Shown here: one piece after another, positions 43,485 to 53,493 of the stretch
How the letters are laid out: every line of letters begins with the position of its first letter
Position numbering within the stretch: the stretch's first letter is position 1
Source of the DNA: Kitagawia praeruptora
Lineage: Eukaryota; Streptophyta; Magnoliopsida; Apiales; Apiaceae
DNA length: 64,000 nucleotides
Direction: 5' to 3'
NCBI GenBank assembly: GCA_037693485.1
Contig: CM075351.1
Span: forward strand, 102,690,001 to 102,754,000
Program-made: the position numbers and the translations under genes
The notes under the pieces: model-generated
What the model was told of the DNA's origin: nothing
What the model saw: only the letters and a program-made list of their open reading frames with translations
Database searches by the model: none

Positions 43485-45700
43485 CACTGATTGTTAGTTT
43501 TAAGGATCCAGACTTGCTTGGATCCTTTTGCTTTATTGAATCTGTTAGCTTTTGCAGCGGATTTGTCATTATCAGAGTTTAAACTAACATTTTCAGTCTT
43601 AGCACCTGCAGAATTAACTTTAACCCATTTCAAATTAGGTTTCAGTTCATAGTAATTATGATAAATAGCATGATAATTCTTGCAAGTATAAATTGAGTGC
43701 CAAGTACTTCCACAATGTTTGCACAGAGTTTGTGGTCTAGGTTTGACATTATTCTTTTTCACTCCAGAATTGGAGGGTAAGGAATTAATGTCTTTGTTCT
43801 TCCTGCAGAAACTAGCAAGATGATTAGTACTTCCACAGTTATGACAAGTTTTTCTAGGTGCAAATGTAGCAAGCATTGGCCTATTTCCTGCTGTAATGCC
43901 TACCTTTCCATTTCTGTTTTTCCTAGGCATTTTCTGTTTGTTGACAGATTTTATCTCTTTAAGCTTTTGCTTAAGTTGTTTATCTGTCATTGAACCAATG
44001 TTAACCTGTTTTGCACAGGTTTTTACTGGTTCACTTTTAACAGCTCCATGTTCAGTTTTAACTGTACCATGAACAAATTTTCTAGTTGGAAGAGTTTGCC
44101 TAACTTTCACATGATTTAGAAATCCAAGCTCATCTTCCTCACAGTACCCTAAACCAACAGTGTCAGCTTGAAAAACCTCATGAGTGTCTTTTCCAGAATC
44201 AGTCCAAGTTTTAATAATGTGATTTGCATCCTCCAATTCAGATTCTAGTTGCTTATACTTACCTAGCAACTCTTGTTCTATAAAAACAGCATCATCTATT
44301 TCTTTCTGATTTTTTTTTATGTTTTCAAGTTTTTCTTCAACAAGTTTGTTTCTCTCTTTAAGTTGAGAACACTCATTCTTGATTCTCTCATTCTCTAAAG
44401 TCTGATCCCTATAACTGATATGTAATGCTTTAAGATAAATTCTTAATTCAGTTATATTATCAGTATTATAAGCATAGGTAGTTGGGGGTACCTTGAGTTC
44501 AGAATCTTCATTCTGAGTAGAAGCCATGAGTGCATAGTTAACTTCCTCATCTGAGTCTGAAGTGTTTGCCCAGTCTCTGCCTTTTGTATAGAGTGCCTTT
44601 TCAGTTTTACCCTTCTTGCACTCAGGAGCATAGTGACCCATCTCCTTACACTTGTAGCATTGAATCTCAGACTTATCTTTCTTCCCAGATTTGGAGTCCT
44701 TTCTCTCAGATTTGCTAAAATTCTTCCTGTTAGACTTTGAATAATTCTTGGAGAATCTCTTTCCCTTCTTGAAGTTCTTGAATCCCATCTTCTTGAAGGT
44801 CTTTACCATCAATACAGCCATTTGCATCATCTCTTCATCATCTTCAGAATCAGATGTTCCATCTGTGTTTGTGTCAACATTAGAGTTTGATGACTCACTT
44901 TATGAATTAATGACTAAGGCTTTTCCTTTTGCCTTCTTCCTTGATGGTTTTTCTTCAACCTTGAGAGCAACAGACTTCAGCTTCTTGCTTGATCTCCTGT
45001 TTCTCTGCTCCATTTCCAATTCATGAGTCTTGAGCAGTCCATAGATTTCATCAATCTCAGTATAAGCAAGATCATAGTTATCTCTTATAGTTGTTGTTTT
45101 CACATCCCACTTTTCAGGTAGAGAAAGAAGAAACTTGAGATTTGAGTCTTCTAGATCATATTCTTTGTTAACCAATGATAGATCATTGAGCAGTTTACAG
45201 AATTTGTCAAATGTTTCTGTCATGGTTTCTTCAGACTTTGCCTCAAAATGCTCATACTCCTGTGTGAGTATGTTCCTTCTATTCTTCTTGATAGCAGCAG
45301 TTCCCTAACACCTAACTTCAAGTGCATCCCAAATTTCTTTTGCAGTTGTGCAGTTAATCACCTTGTTAGACATAACATTGTCTAAAGCACTGTGAAGTAA
45401 ATGCCTTACTTTTGCATCCTTAGCAATAGATGAAAGATCCTCAGCAGTTAGATCTTTCTTTTCCTTTGGAATCACTTTTGATTCCTCACCAGCAACAGCA
45501 GCAGATAACTTTGTAGGTTTATGAGGACCTTCATAAATTCTTTCAAGATATTCTGGATCTGTAGCCTCCAGAAACATGGTCATTTTCACCTTCCAGATTG
45601 CATACTCTGCTGGCTTAAGTATAGGAACCCTAATTGTCTCATACCTACTAACAGTAGTAGGAGTTTTCTCAGAACCTGATGGAGGAGGAATCTCTGCCAT
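43484..45700 (-). pseudogene. Gag of the older Sirevirus element, interrupted by stops
   Basis: Starts MAEIPPPSGSEKTPTTVSRY, matching the intact gag at 48054. Premature stops occur near 45303 (where the intact copy has CAA) and near 44897. Three CCHC zinc knuckles are present (CYKCKEMGHYAPEC, CHNCGSTNHLASFC, CKHCGSTWHSIYTC), as is the coiled-coil middle. It would have encoded the capsid/nucleocapsid protein. Confidence 0.92.
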
Positions 45701-45762
45701 TGATTACTATTGTGTTTGGATCTTAAACTGTAATAAAGTAACAGATTGGCTCTGATACCAAT

Positions 45763-46340
45763 TGTTAGGCCGAATACACAATATATAATCAAGTACTGTA
45801 TGAGAGAATAACAATAACACAAGTTTTAGTACTTAAAACTGTTTGGAATTAATAATTCCTCTCTCAGTGATGTAAATATCACAGAGAGCTGCTTAGGTTA
45901 CAATCAATGATATTCGTACACGATGGATACCCTTCTAGGGTTAACCTAACTGTATTTATAAGATATACAGCTTCATACAATCGTTAATTGATTCTCCTAT
46001 AATTAAGCTATACAATTAATATCAATTACGATTGCTACACGTCTTCTAAGTCAACTCAATCTCTTTGACAGCTATCCAATCTTCAAAGATATTGCTTCCA
46101 TGTTTATCTTGAATTAATCTTTAATCTCTGTTGACCTACAGACGCTCCCACTAGACAGAGTTTAACAAACTCTGTTGCGCTTCCAGTCAGCAGTGTTTGC
46201 GCTCCCATCTGTCAGCGTTTGCGCTTCCATCTGTCAGCGTATACTCAAACTCTGCTACGACTGCTTTCATTAACAAGTTAAACTCTGTTTCCCTGTAACA
46301 CTTAAACACTGATATTAAATCACATCAATTATATCTAACA
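45763..46340 (-). repeat. LTR of the older Sirevirus (578 bp)
   Basis: On the minus strand it starts TGTTAGATATAATTG and ends CCTAACA. It aligns with the 608-bp LTRs of the plus-strand element but with many substitutions and indels. A polypurine tract (GTTGGGGGAGAT) lies on its upstream side and a TGGTATCAGAGC primer site on its downstream side, so internal sequence abuts both edges. Confidence 0.9.
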
Positions 46341-46496
46341 ATCTCCCCCAACTTGTTCATTAGTAAAAATGTACAAGTTCACAGTAATTGATGATGTCAA
46401 AACATTCTAATATAATCACAGTGTTTAACACTTAAGCAGAGTTTAATCTTGACTTAACAAAATTTACAGAAAATCAGAATTACTTACAAACTCTTT

Positions 46497-47382
46497 CTAC
46501 CTAACCTCCTCAAGATCTGGTGTTGTTCTCAGGTAGTCAATGAGTAATCTTCTTTCTGCATTTTCCAGCTCTCTCTGCATAATTTGCTTGATTTCTCTCA
46601 ACTGAGGATCATTATCTCCAGTCTGATAAATTGCAGCTCTTAGAGAGTAGATTTTGTTCTTCCTCATATCATTTCCCAGCTTGATGAAATATGCCTGTTT
46701 AGATTCTGAATTGAAATCCAGAACTGTTACACCAAGATCAGTCCTCAATCTAGCACTGTTCTTCTGCATTTCAATCAGTCTCCCTCGATAATCTCTGTAC
46801 TTAGGCACATACTCTTCAGTAGTCTTTGATCCAGTAAAAGCTTTGGCTCTCTGCATATATTCTCTTATTGACTTAGCAATGAGTGCTGTTCGTTGATTTC
46901 TGACCCTGAATATATACAGAACATACTGAAGTTCTTCAAACAGTTTGAGCTTGATAGCATCTTCATTCACCCTATACACTGTTCCATCTTCCATGAAGTA
47001 CAACAAGAAGTGAATATCTAAACTCTTCTGATGAACTAGTTGAACTGACTCCAGTTTGTCCAAATTCTCTTGAATCATACCAGAACCAGGAGAAATGAGT
47101 GATGAGGGATCTCTTGGACTGTTACTGAATCTTAAATCTCTTTTTGAACCCAAACCAGAAGTGTCCTTGCCAGGAGGCTTCCCTGAACAAGCTATGCTAT
47201 GTTGGTAACTACCAATCCCTTCTGTTTGTGCTGGAACTGGAATCTTAGGTCTAGAGAACCCAGGTAAGAGTTTGCTTTGTACTGGTAGAGATTCACTCAC
47301 AACTTGTGTAGCAATAGAGGTTGTGTCTACCTTTTTGCCTTTGTCTTCTTCACCCATTATTCCTTTCAGCTTTAACTTAGCA
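46497..47382 (-). pseudogene. C-terminal part of the older Sirevirus extra ORF
   Basis: This frame matches the last 290 residues of the 1233-codon ORF at 55410-59111: KLLPGFSRPKIPV, GKPPGKDTSGLGS, DIHFLLYFMEDGTVYRVNE and the identical ending LLIDYLRTTPDLEEVR. Its upstream half is found at 59877 onward; the break is the TAGCA target site of the inserted element. No stop interrupts this part. Function unknown; no transmembrane segment is visible. Confidence 0.88.
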
Positions 47383-47990
47383 TGTTAGATATAATTGATG
47401 TGATTTAATGTCAGTGTTTAAGTGTTACAGGTAAAGAGAGTTTAACTTGTTATTGAAAGCAGTTGTAACAGAGTTTGAGTATACGCTGATTGCTGGATGC
47501 GCAAACGCTGACAGAGGAAAGCGTAAACACTGATAGCTGAATACATGGAAGCGCAAACACTGTTAGCGTGGAGAGAACAGAGTTTGCTAAAGTCTGTCTA
47601 CTGGGAACGTCTACAAGTCAACAGAGTTTGAAGATTAATTTAATATTAATATGGAAGCGATATCTTTGAAGATTGGATAGCTGTCAAAGAGATTGAGTTG
47701 ACTTAGAAGACGTGTAGCAATCGTAATTGATATCAATTGTATAGCTTAATTTTAGGAGAATCAATTTACGATTGTACGTAGCTGTATATCTTATAAATAC
47801 AGTTAGGTTAATCCTAGAAGGGTATCAATCGTGAACGAATATCATTCTTGTAACCTAAGCAGCTCTCTGTGATACTTTACATCACCGAGAGAGGAATTAT
47901 TAATTCCAAACAGTTTTAAGAGTTAAAAACGTGTGTTCTTGTTACTTATTCATACAGTACTTGATTATATATTGTGTATTCGACCAAACA
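47383..47990 (+). repeat. 5' LTR (608 bp)
   Basis: Begins TGTTAGATATAATTG and ends CGACCAAACA. TATAAATA at 47792-47799 is a plausible TATA box. It contains several AAAC(A/T)CTG words and their complements. The two differences I see from the 3' LTR are GGATGCGC/GGAAGCGC and GGGAACG/GGGAGCG. Confidence 0.95.
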
Positions 47991-47992
47991 AG

Positions 47993-48004
47993 TGGTATCA
48001 GAGC
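47993..48004 (+). other. Primer-binding site for initiator tRNA-Met
   Basis: TGGTATCAGAGC begins two bases after the LTR end. Confidence 0.93.
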
Positions 48005-48053
48005 CAAATCTGTTACTTTATTACAGTTAAAGATCCAAACACAATAGTAATCA

Positions 48054-50291
48054 ATGGCAGAGATACCTCCACCATCTGAGAAAGCCCCTACTACTGTTAG
48101 TAGGTATGAAACAATTAGGGTTCCTATACTGAGGCCATTAGAGTATGCAATTTGGAAGGTGAAGATGACCATGTTTCTGGAGGCTACAGATCCAGAATAT
48201 CTGGACATAATTTATGAAGGTCCTCACAAACCTACAAAGTTATCTGCTGCTGCTGCTGGAGAGGAATCAAAAGTCATTCCAAAAGAGAAGAAAGATCTAA
48301 CTGCTGAGGATCTTTCATCTATTGCAAAGGATGCGAAGGTAAGGCATTTACTTCACAGTGCGTTAGACAATGTTATGTCTAATAAAGTGATAAACTGCAC
48401 AACTGCAAAGGAGATATGGGATGCACTTGAGGTTAGATGTCAAGGAACACCTGCAATTAAGAAGAACAGAAGGAACATACTCACTCAGGAGTATGAACAT
48501 TTTGAGGCAAAATCTGATGAAACCATGACAGAAACTTTTGACAGATTCTGTAAACTGCTCAATGATTTGTCATTGGTGAACAAAGAGTATGATTTAGAAG
48601 ATTCAAATCTCAAGTTTCTTCTCTCTCTACCTGAAAAGTGGGATGTGAAAACAACCACTATAAGAGATAATTATGAACTTGGTGAAACAGAGATTGATGA
48701 AATTTATGGACTGCTCAAAACCCATGAATTGGAATTGGAGCAGAGAAACAAAAGATCTAGTAGAAAGTCAAAGTCTGTTGCTCTTAAGGTTGAGGAGAAA
48801 CCATCAAAGAAGGAAGCATCAAGGAGAAAGGCAAAAGGGAAAGCCTTAGTCATACATTCAGAGAATGAGTCATCAAACACTGATGTTGACTCAAACACAG
48901 ATGAATCATCTGATTCTGAAAATGATGAGGAGATGATGCAAATGGCTGCATTGATGGTAAAGACCTTCAAGAAGATGGGATACAAGAACTTCAAGAAGGG
49001 AAAGAGATTCTCCAAGGACTACTCAAAGTTTGATAAGAAGAATTTCAAGAAATCTGAGGGAAAGGACTTCAAATCTGGTAAGAAAGATAAGTCTGAGATT
49101 CAATGCTACAAGTGTAAGGAGATGGGTCACTATGCTCTTGAGTGCAAGAAGGGTAAAACTGAAAAGGCACTCTACACCAAAGGCAGAGATTGGGCAGACA
49201 CTTCAGATTCAGATGAGGAAGTCAACTATGCTCTCATGGCTACTACTCAGACTGAAAATGATGATCTCAAGGTACCCCCAACTACCTATGCTTATAATAC
49301 TGATAATATAACTGAATTGAGAATTTATCTTAAGGCATTGCATATCAGTTATAGGGATCAGACTTTAGAAAATGAGAGGATAAAGTCTGAGTGTTATCAA
49401 CTCAAAGAAAGAAATAAACTTGTTGAGGAACAGCTAGAGAACATGAATAAAATTCAAAAAGAGAGAGATGATGCAGTGTTTATTGAACAGGAGTTGCTAG
49501 GTAAGTATAAGCAACTAGAATCTGAATTGGAGGATACTAAACACATCATTAAAACTTGGACACACTCTGGTAAAGACACTCAAGAAGTGTTTCAGTCAGA
49601 TACAGTAGGTCTAGGTTACTCTGTAGGAGATGAACTTAGATTTGAAAATCAGGTAAAAGTTAGACCACATTGTTCATCTGAGGGTAATGTCATGGGAACA
49701 GGTGGACCTAAGACTGAAGCACAGAAAAAGGCTGTTAAAGAGTCATATGCTAAAACTTTTGTTAAAGAGGCTAACATTGGCTTAATGACAGATAAACAAC
49801 TCAAGCATAAGCGTAAGGAGATAAAGTCTGTCAACAAACAGAGAATGCCTAAGAAAAACAGAAATGGAAAAGTAGGCATAACCTCAGGAATTAAGCCAAT
49901 GCTTGCTTCATTAGCTCCCAGGAAAACATGCTTTAATTGTGGTAGCACTAATCATCTTGCTAGTTTCTGCAGTAAGAATAAGAACATTAATTCTTTGCCC
50001 TCTAAAACTGCAGTTAAAAATGATTATGTGAGAACTAGACCACAGACTTTATGTAAACACTGTGGAAGTACATGGCATTCTATTTACACTTGCAGAGATT
50101 ATCATGCTATTTACTATAATTACTATGAACCCAAGCCAAATTTGAAATGGGTTAAAGTAAACTCTGCAAATGTAAACTCTGAAAAAGTTAGCTTAAACTC
50201 TGTTAATGTGAATTCCGCTGCAAAAGCTAACAGAATTAAGAAAGTCAAAGGATCCAAGCAAGTCTGGATCCTTAAAACTAATAATCAGTGA
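48054..50291 (+). CDS. Sirevirus gag, 745 residues
   Basis: The protein opens MAEIPPPSEKAPTTVSRYET and contains a UBN2-type capsid region (residues about 20-230, including EIWDALEVRCQGTPAIKK). A Lys/Ser-rich linker follows, then three CCHC zinc knuckles (351-364, 626-639, 667-680); a predicted coiled coil lies between the first and second (about 425-505). It would form the virus-like particle and bind the genomic RNA. Gag of this length with three knuckles is typical of Sireviruses. It ends in TGA at 50289; pol follows in the +1 frame. No internal stop. Confidence 0.95.
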   Translation: MAEIPPPSEKAPTTVSRYETIRVPILRPLEYAIWKVKMTMFLEATDPEYLDIIYEGPHKPTKLSAAAAGEESKVIPKEKKDLTAEDLSSIAKDAKVRHLLHSALDNVMSNKVINCTTAKEIWDALEVRCQGTPAIKKNRRNILTQEYEHFEAKSDETMTETFDRFCKLLNDLSLVNKEYDLEDSNLKFLLSLPEKWDVKTTTIRDNYELGETEIDEIYGLLKTHELELEQRNKRSSRKSKSVALKVEEKPSKKEASRRKAKGKALVIHSENESSNTDVDSNTDESSDSENDEEMMQMAALMVKTFKKMGYKNFKKGKRFSKDYSKFDKKNFKKSEGKDFKSGKKDKSEIQCYKCKEMGHYALECKKGKTEKALYTKGRDWADTSDSDEEVNYALMATTQTENDDLKVPPTTYAYNTDNITELRIYLKALHISYRDQTLENERIKSECYQLKERNKLVEEQLENMNKIQKERDDAVFIEQELLGKYKQLESELEDTKHIIKTWTHSGKDTQEVFQSDTVGLGYSVGDELRFENQVKVRPHCSSEGNVMGTGGPKTEAQKKAVKESYAKTFVKEANIGLMTDKQLKHKRKEIKSVNKQRMPKKNRNGKVGITSGIKPMLASLAPRKTCFNCGSTNHLASFCSKNKNINSLPSKTAVKNDYVRTRPQTLCKHCGSTWHSIYTCRDYHAIYYNYYEPKPNLKWVKVNSANVNSEKVSLNSVNVNSAAKANRIKKVKGSKQVWILKTNNQ

Positions 50292-50301
50292 TTGTTTGTG
50301 A

Positions 50302-53300
50302 TTGCAGGGCACCAGGGTCAGTACCCTAGTCGTGGACAGTGGATGTTCAGGACACATGACTGGAAATAAAGCCCTGCTATCAGAGTATGAGGAGAAGGCT
50401 GGCCCAGAAGTTTCCTATGGAGATGGCAACATAGGACATACACTGGGATATGGCAATATTAATCTTGGAAATGTCATCATCACAAATGTAGCTCTGGTTC
50501 CAGGACTCAAGCATGATTTGCTATCTGTGAGTCAAATCTGTGACAGAGGATATCATGTAGATTTTCAGCCTGAATATTGTCAAGTGATCAGCAAATCTAC
50601 AGGGAAAGTTGCTCTAGTTGGAAACAGACACAACAACATCTATGAAATCAAATTGTCAACAAACACTGATGGCAAAGCAGTGTGTCTGTCTACAAGGATG
50701 TCCAGTGAAGAGAGTTGGAAATGGCACAAGAAACTCTCTCATTTGAATCTGAACAACATCAATGAGCTCATAAAGAATGATCTTGCAAGAGGATTACCAA
50801 AGTCATTGTTGAATGTAGAAGGCCTGTGTGATTCTTGTCAAAAGGCCAAACAGAGAAAAACCTCTTTCAAAAGCAAATCTGAGTCTTCAATTGCTGATCC
50901 TTATCATCTACTACATGTTGATCTTTTTGGTCCAGTGAATGTAATGTCTCTTGGAAAGAAGAAATATGCATTAGTCATTGTTGATGAATATACCAGATTC
51001 ACATGGGTATATTTTCTTGCAAAGAAGGATGAAACTGCATTAACACTGACAGAACATATATTACAACTGGAAAAAGGGTCAGAGCATCAAGTGAAGATAA
51101 TCAGAAGTGACAATGGAACTGAGTTCAGGAATTCATCTATGGAAGAATTTTGCAAGAGTAAAGGGATCAAACAAGAGTTTTCTGCACCTGGCACTCCACA
51201 ACAAAATGGTGTAGTGGAGAGGAAGAACAGAACTTTGATAGAAGCTGCCAGAACCATGCTAGATGAAGCAAAGTTGCCAACATATTTCTGGGCAGAAGCA
51301 GTTCAAACTGCTTGTTTTACTCAAAATGCAACACTGATCAACAAGCATGGTAAAACACCATATGAAATGGTGAAGAAGAAGAAGCCAAATCTAAAATATT
51401 TTCATATTTTTGGATGCAAGTGCTTTGTGTTGAAGACTCATCCTGAACAGTTGACCAAATTTGACCTAAAGGCAGATGAAGGAATTTTTGTTGGCTATCC
51501 ACTGTCAACAAAGGCATTCAGAGTTTATAATCTGAGAACCAGAGTGATCATGGAGTCTATTCATGTGTCATTTGATGACAAGAAAATAACTGGACTTGAA
51601 GATGTTAATGAGCATGATCAACTGCACTTTGAAAATGAAGATTTATTAAACTCGGATGATACAGATCTGACAAACACTGTTGAGGTCAATTCTGAACCTC
51701 TACTGGTAAACACTGAAGAAACTTTTCAATCAGAAACAAGGGAAGAACCAGTTGAGGGGGAGCATGAAGAATCACATCAAAGTGATAATTCAAACACTGA
51801 TAGTGACTCAATTGATAACTCTGAATCAAACACTGTTGATTCAAACTCTGATCATTCAAATTCTGAGCAGTCACATTCAGGGGGAGCATCTGAAAATGAA
51901 GAGAGACACCAAGAAAATCAGGAGAGCATGGATCAAGGGGGAGGATCACATGATGACAGAAGCAATCTGCCTTCTGCAAGAAAATGGACTAAGTCACATA
52001 CACCTGATTTAATTATTGGTGATCCAGATGCAAGAGTAAGGACAAGAAGTGCAACAACAAACGAATGTCTGTTTCATGCATTCTTGTCACAAACTGAGCC
52101 AAAGAAAGTAGAAGAAGCTCTGAAAGATGCTGACTGGATAACAGCAATGCAAGAAGAGCTAAATGAATTTGAGAGAAATGAGGTGTGGACCCTTGTACCA
52201 AGGCCAAAGAACAGATCTATTGTTGGTACTAAATGGGTTTTCAGAAATAAAACTGACAGTGATGGTGTGATCACAAGGAACAAAGCAAGACTGGTAGCTA
52301 AAGGCTATTCACAGCAGGAAGGAATAGATTATGATGAGACTTTTGAACAACCACATGGTTTTGTAGATCCAAAATATCCAGATCATGTCTACAGGTTAGA
52401 CAAAGCACTCTATGGACTCAAACAGGCACCTAGGGCATGGTATGAAACACTTGCTAAATTTCTACTAGAAAGTGGGTTTCACAGAGGTACTATTGACAAA
52501 ACTCTGTTTTACTTTCAATCTGGTAATGACCTGCTCTTAGTACAGATATATGTAGATGATATCATTTTTGGATCTACTAATGATAAACTCTGTAAGAAAT
52601 TTGCCAAGCTCATGCAGTCTAGATATCAAATGAGTATGATGGGAGAGTTAAGCTATTTTCTAGGCTTACAGGTGAAGCAAACAGATGATGGAATTTTCAT
52701 TAATCAAGCAAAATATACCAGAAATCTACTCAAGAAATTTGGCATGCTTGACTGTTCATCTGCAACAACTCCCATGGCAACTGCAACAAAACTGGACAAA
52801 GATACAGGTTCATCAGTGGATATGACAAGCTACAGAGGGATGATTGGTTCTCTGCTCTATTTAACAGCTAGTAGACCTGATATCATGTATGCCACCTGTC
52901 TGTGTGCAAGATTTCAGGCAGATCCAAGGGAACCACATTTAACAGCTGTGAAGAGGATTTTCAAATATCTCAAGGGCACTGTAACCTTAGGACTGTGGTA
53001 CCCAAGAGAATCAGATTTTAAGCTACTTGGTTACTCTGATGCAGATTTTGCTGGCTGTAAGATTGACAGAAAAAGCACAAGTGGAAGTTGTCAATTTCTT
53101 GGTGACAGACTAGTGTCTTGGTACAGCAAGAAACAGAAGTCAATATCTACATCTACAGCTGAAGCAGAGTATATTGCTGCTGGTAGTTGCTGTGCACAAA
53201 TTCTATGGATGAAGAATCAATTGCTGGATTATGGGTTGAGGTATAGTAAAATACCTATTTTCTGTGATAATCAAAGTGCTATTGCAATGACAGGTAATCC

Positions 53301-53493
53301 AGTACAACACTCAATGACCAAGCACATCAGCATAAGGTATCACTTTATCAGAGAGCATGTAGAGGAAGGCAATATTGAGCTTCACTTTGTGCCTACAGAA
53401 CAACAACTTGCAGATGTTTTCACAAAGCCTCTAAGTGAAGCAACATTTACAAGACTGGTCAATGAACTAGGGATGGTATCTGGTTTTGACTAA
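50302..53493 (+). CDS. Sirevirus pol with an internal reverse-transcriptase deletion
   Basis: The 1063-codon frame lies in +1 relative to gag and has no initiating ATG at its start (first codon TTG), so it depends on frameshifting, readthrough or splicing. Domains: protease VDSGCSG (D12); pre-integrase HH..CC; integrase D207, D270, E306; a Ser/Asp-rich spacer (about 460-560); reverse transcriptase; RNase H with SDADFAG (about 913). In reverse transcriptase GIDYDETF is followed directly by EQPHGFVDP near 52345. About 43-44 codons usually between these, including the motif-A aspartate (QMDVKSAFL in relatives), are missing without disturbing the frame. YVDD is present (752-753). The enzyme should be inactive. 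Confidence 0.93.
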   Translation: MQGTRVSTLVVDSGCSGHMTGNKALLSEYEEKAGPEVSYGDGNIGHTLGYGNINLGNVIITNVALVPGLKHDLLSVSQICDRGYHVDFQPEYCQVISKSTGKVALVGNRHNNIYEIKLSTNTDGKAVCLSTRMSSEESWKWHKKLSHLNLNNINELIKNDLARGLPKSLLNVEGLCDSCQKAKQRKTSFKSKSESSIADPYHLLHVDLFGPVNVMSLGKKKYALVIVDEYTRFTWVYFLAKKDETALTLTEHILQLEKGSEHQVKIIRSDNGTEFRNSSMEEFCKSKGIKQEFSAPGTPQQNGVVERKNRTLIEAARTMLDEAKLPTYFWAEAVQTACFTQNATLINKHGKTPYEMVKKKKPNLKYFHIFGCKCFVLKTHPEQLTKFDLKADEGIFVGYPLSTKAFRVYNLRTRVIMESIHVSFDDKKITGLEDVNEHDQLHFENEDLLNSDDTDLTNTVEVNSEPLLVNTEETFQSETREEPVEGEHEESHQSDNSNTDSDSIDNSESNTVDSNSDHSNSEQSHSGGASENEERHQENQESMDQGGGSHDDRSNLPSARKWTKSHTPDLIIGDPDARVRTRSATTNECLFHAFLSQTEPKKVEEALKDADWITAMQEELNEFERNEVWTLVPRPKNRSIVGTKWVFRNKTDSDGVITRNKARLVAKGYSQQEGIDYDETFEQPHGFVDPKYPDHVYRLDKALYGLKQAPRAWYETLAKFLLESGFHRGTIDKTLFYFQSGNDLLLVQIYVDDIIFGSTNDKLCKKFAKLMQSRYQMSMMGELSYFLGLQVKQTDDGIFINQAKYTRNLLKKFGMLDCSSATTPMATATKLDKDTGSSVDMTSYRGMIGSLLYLTASRPDIMYATCLCARFQADPREPHLTAVKRIFKYLKGTVTLGLWYPRESDFKLLGYSDADFAGCKIDRKSTSGSCQFLGDRLVSWYSKKQKSISTSTAEAEYIAAGSCCAQILWMKNQLLDYGLRYSKIPIFCDNQSAIAMTGNPVQHSMTKHISIRYHFIREHVEEGNIELHFVPTEQQLADVFTKPLSEATFTRLVNELGMVSGFD

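Larger units (their letters stand above)
42515..47382 (-). mobile_element. Older Sirevirus-like Copia element, left part (broken, single LTR inside)
   Basis: Reading right to left: the C-terminal third of a long extra ORF (47382-46497), a polypurine tract, one LTR (46340-45763), an initiator-Met primer site, gag, protease and the first part of integrase, ending abruptly at about 42515. The other half of the same ORF continues at 59877-62596, because a related element has inserted at 47383. Stop codons and frameshifts are scattered through gag, protease and the extra ORF, so this copy is dead. Confidence 0.9.
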
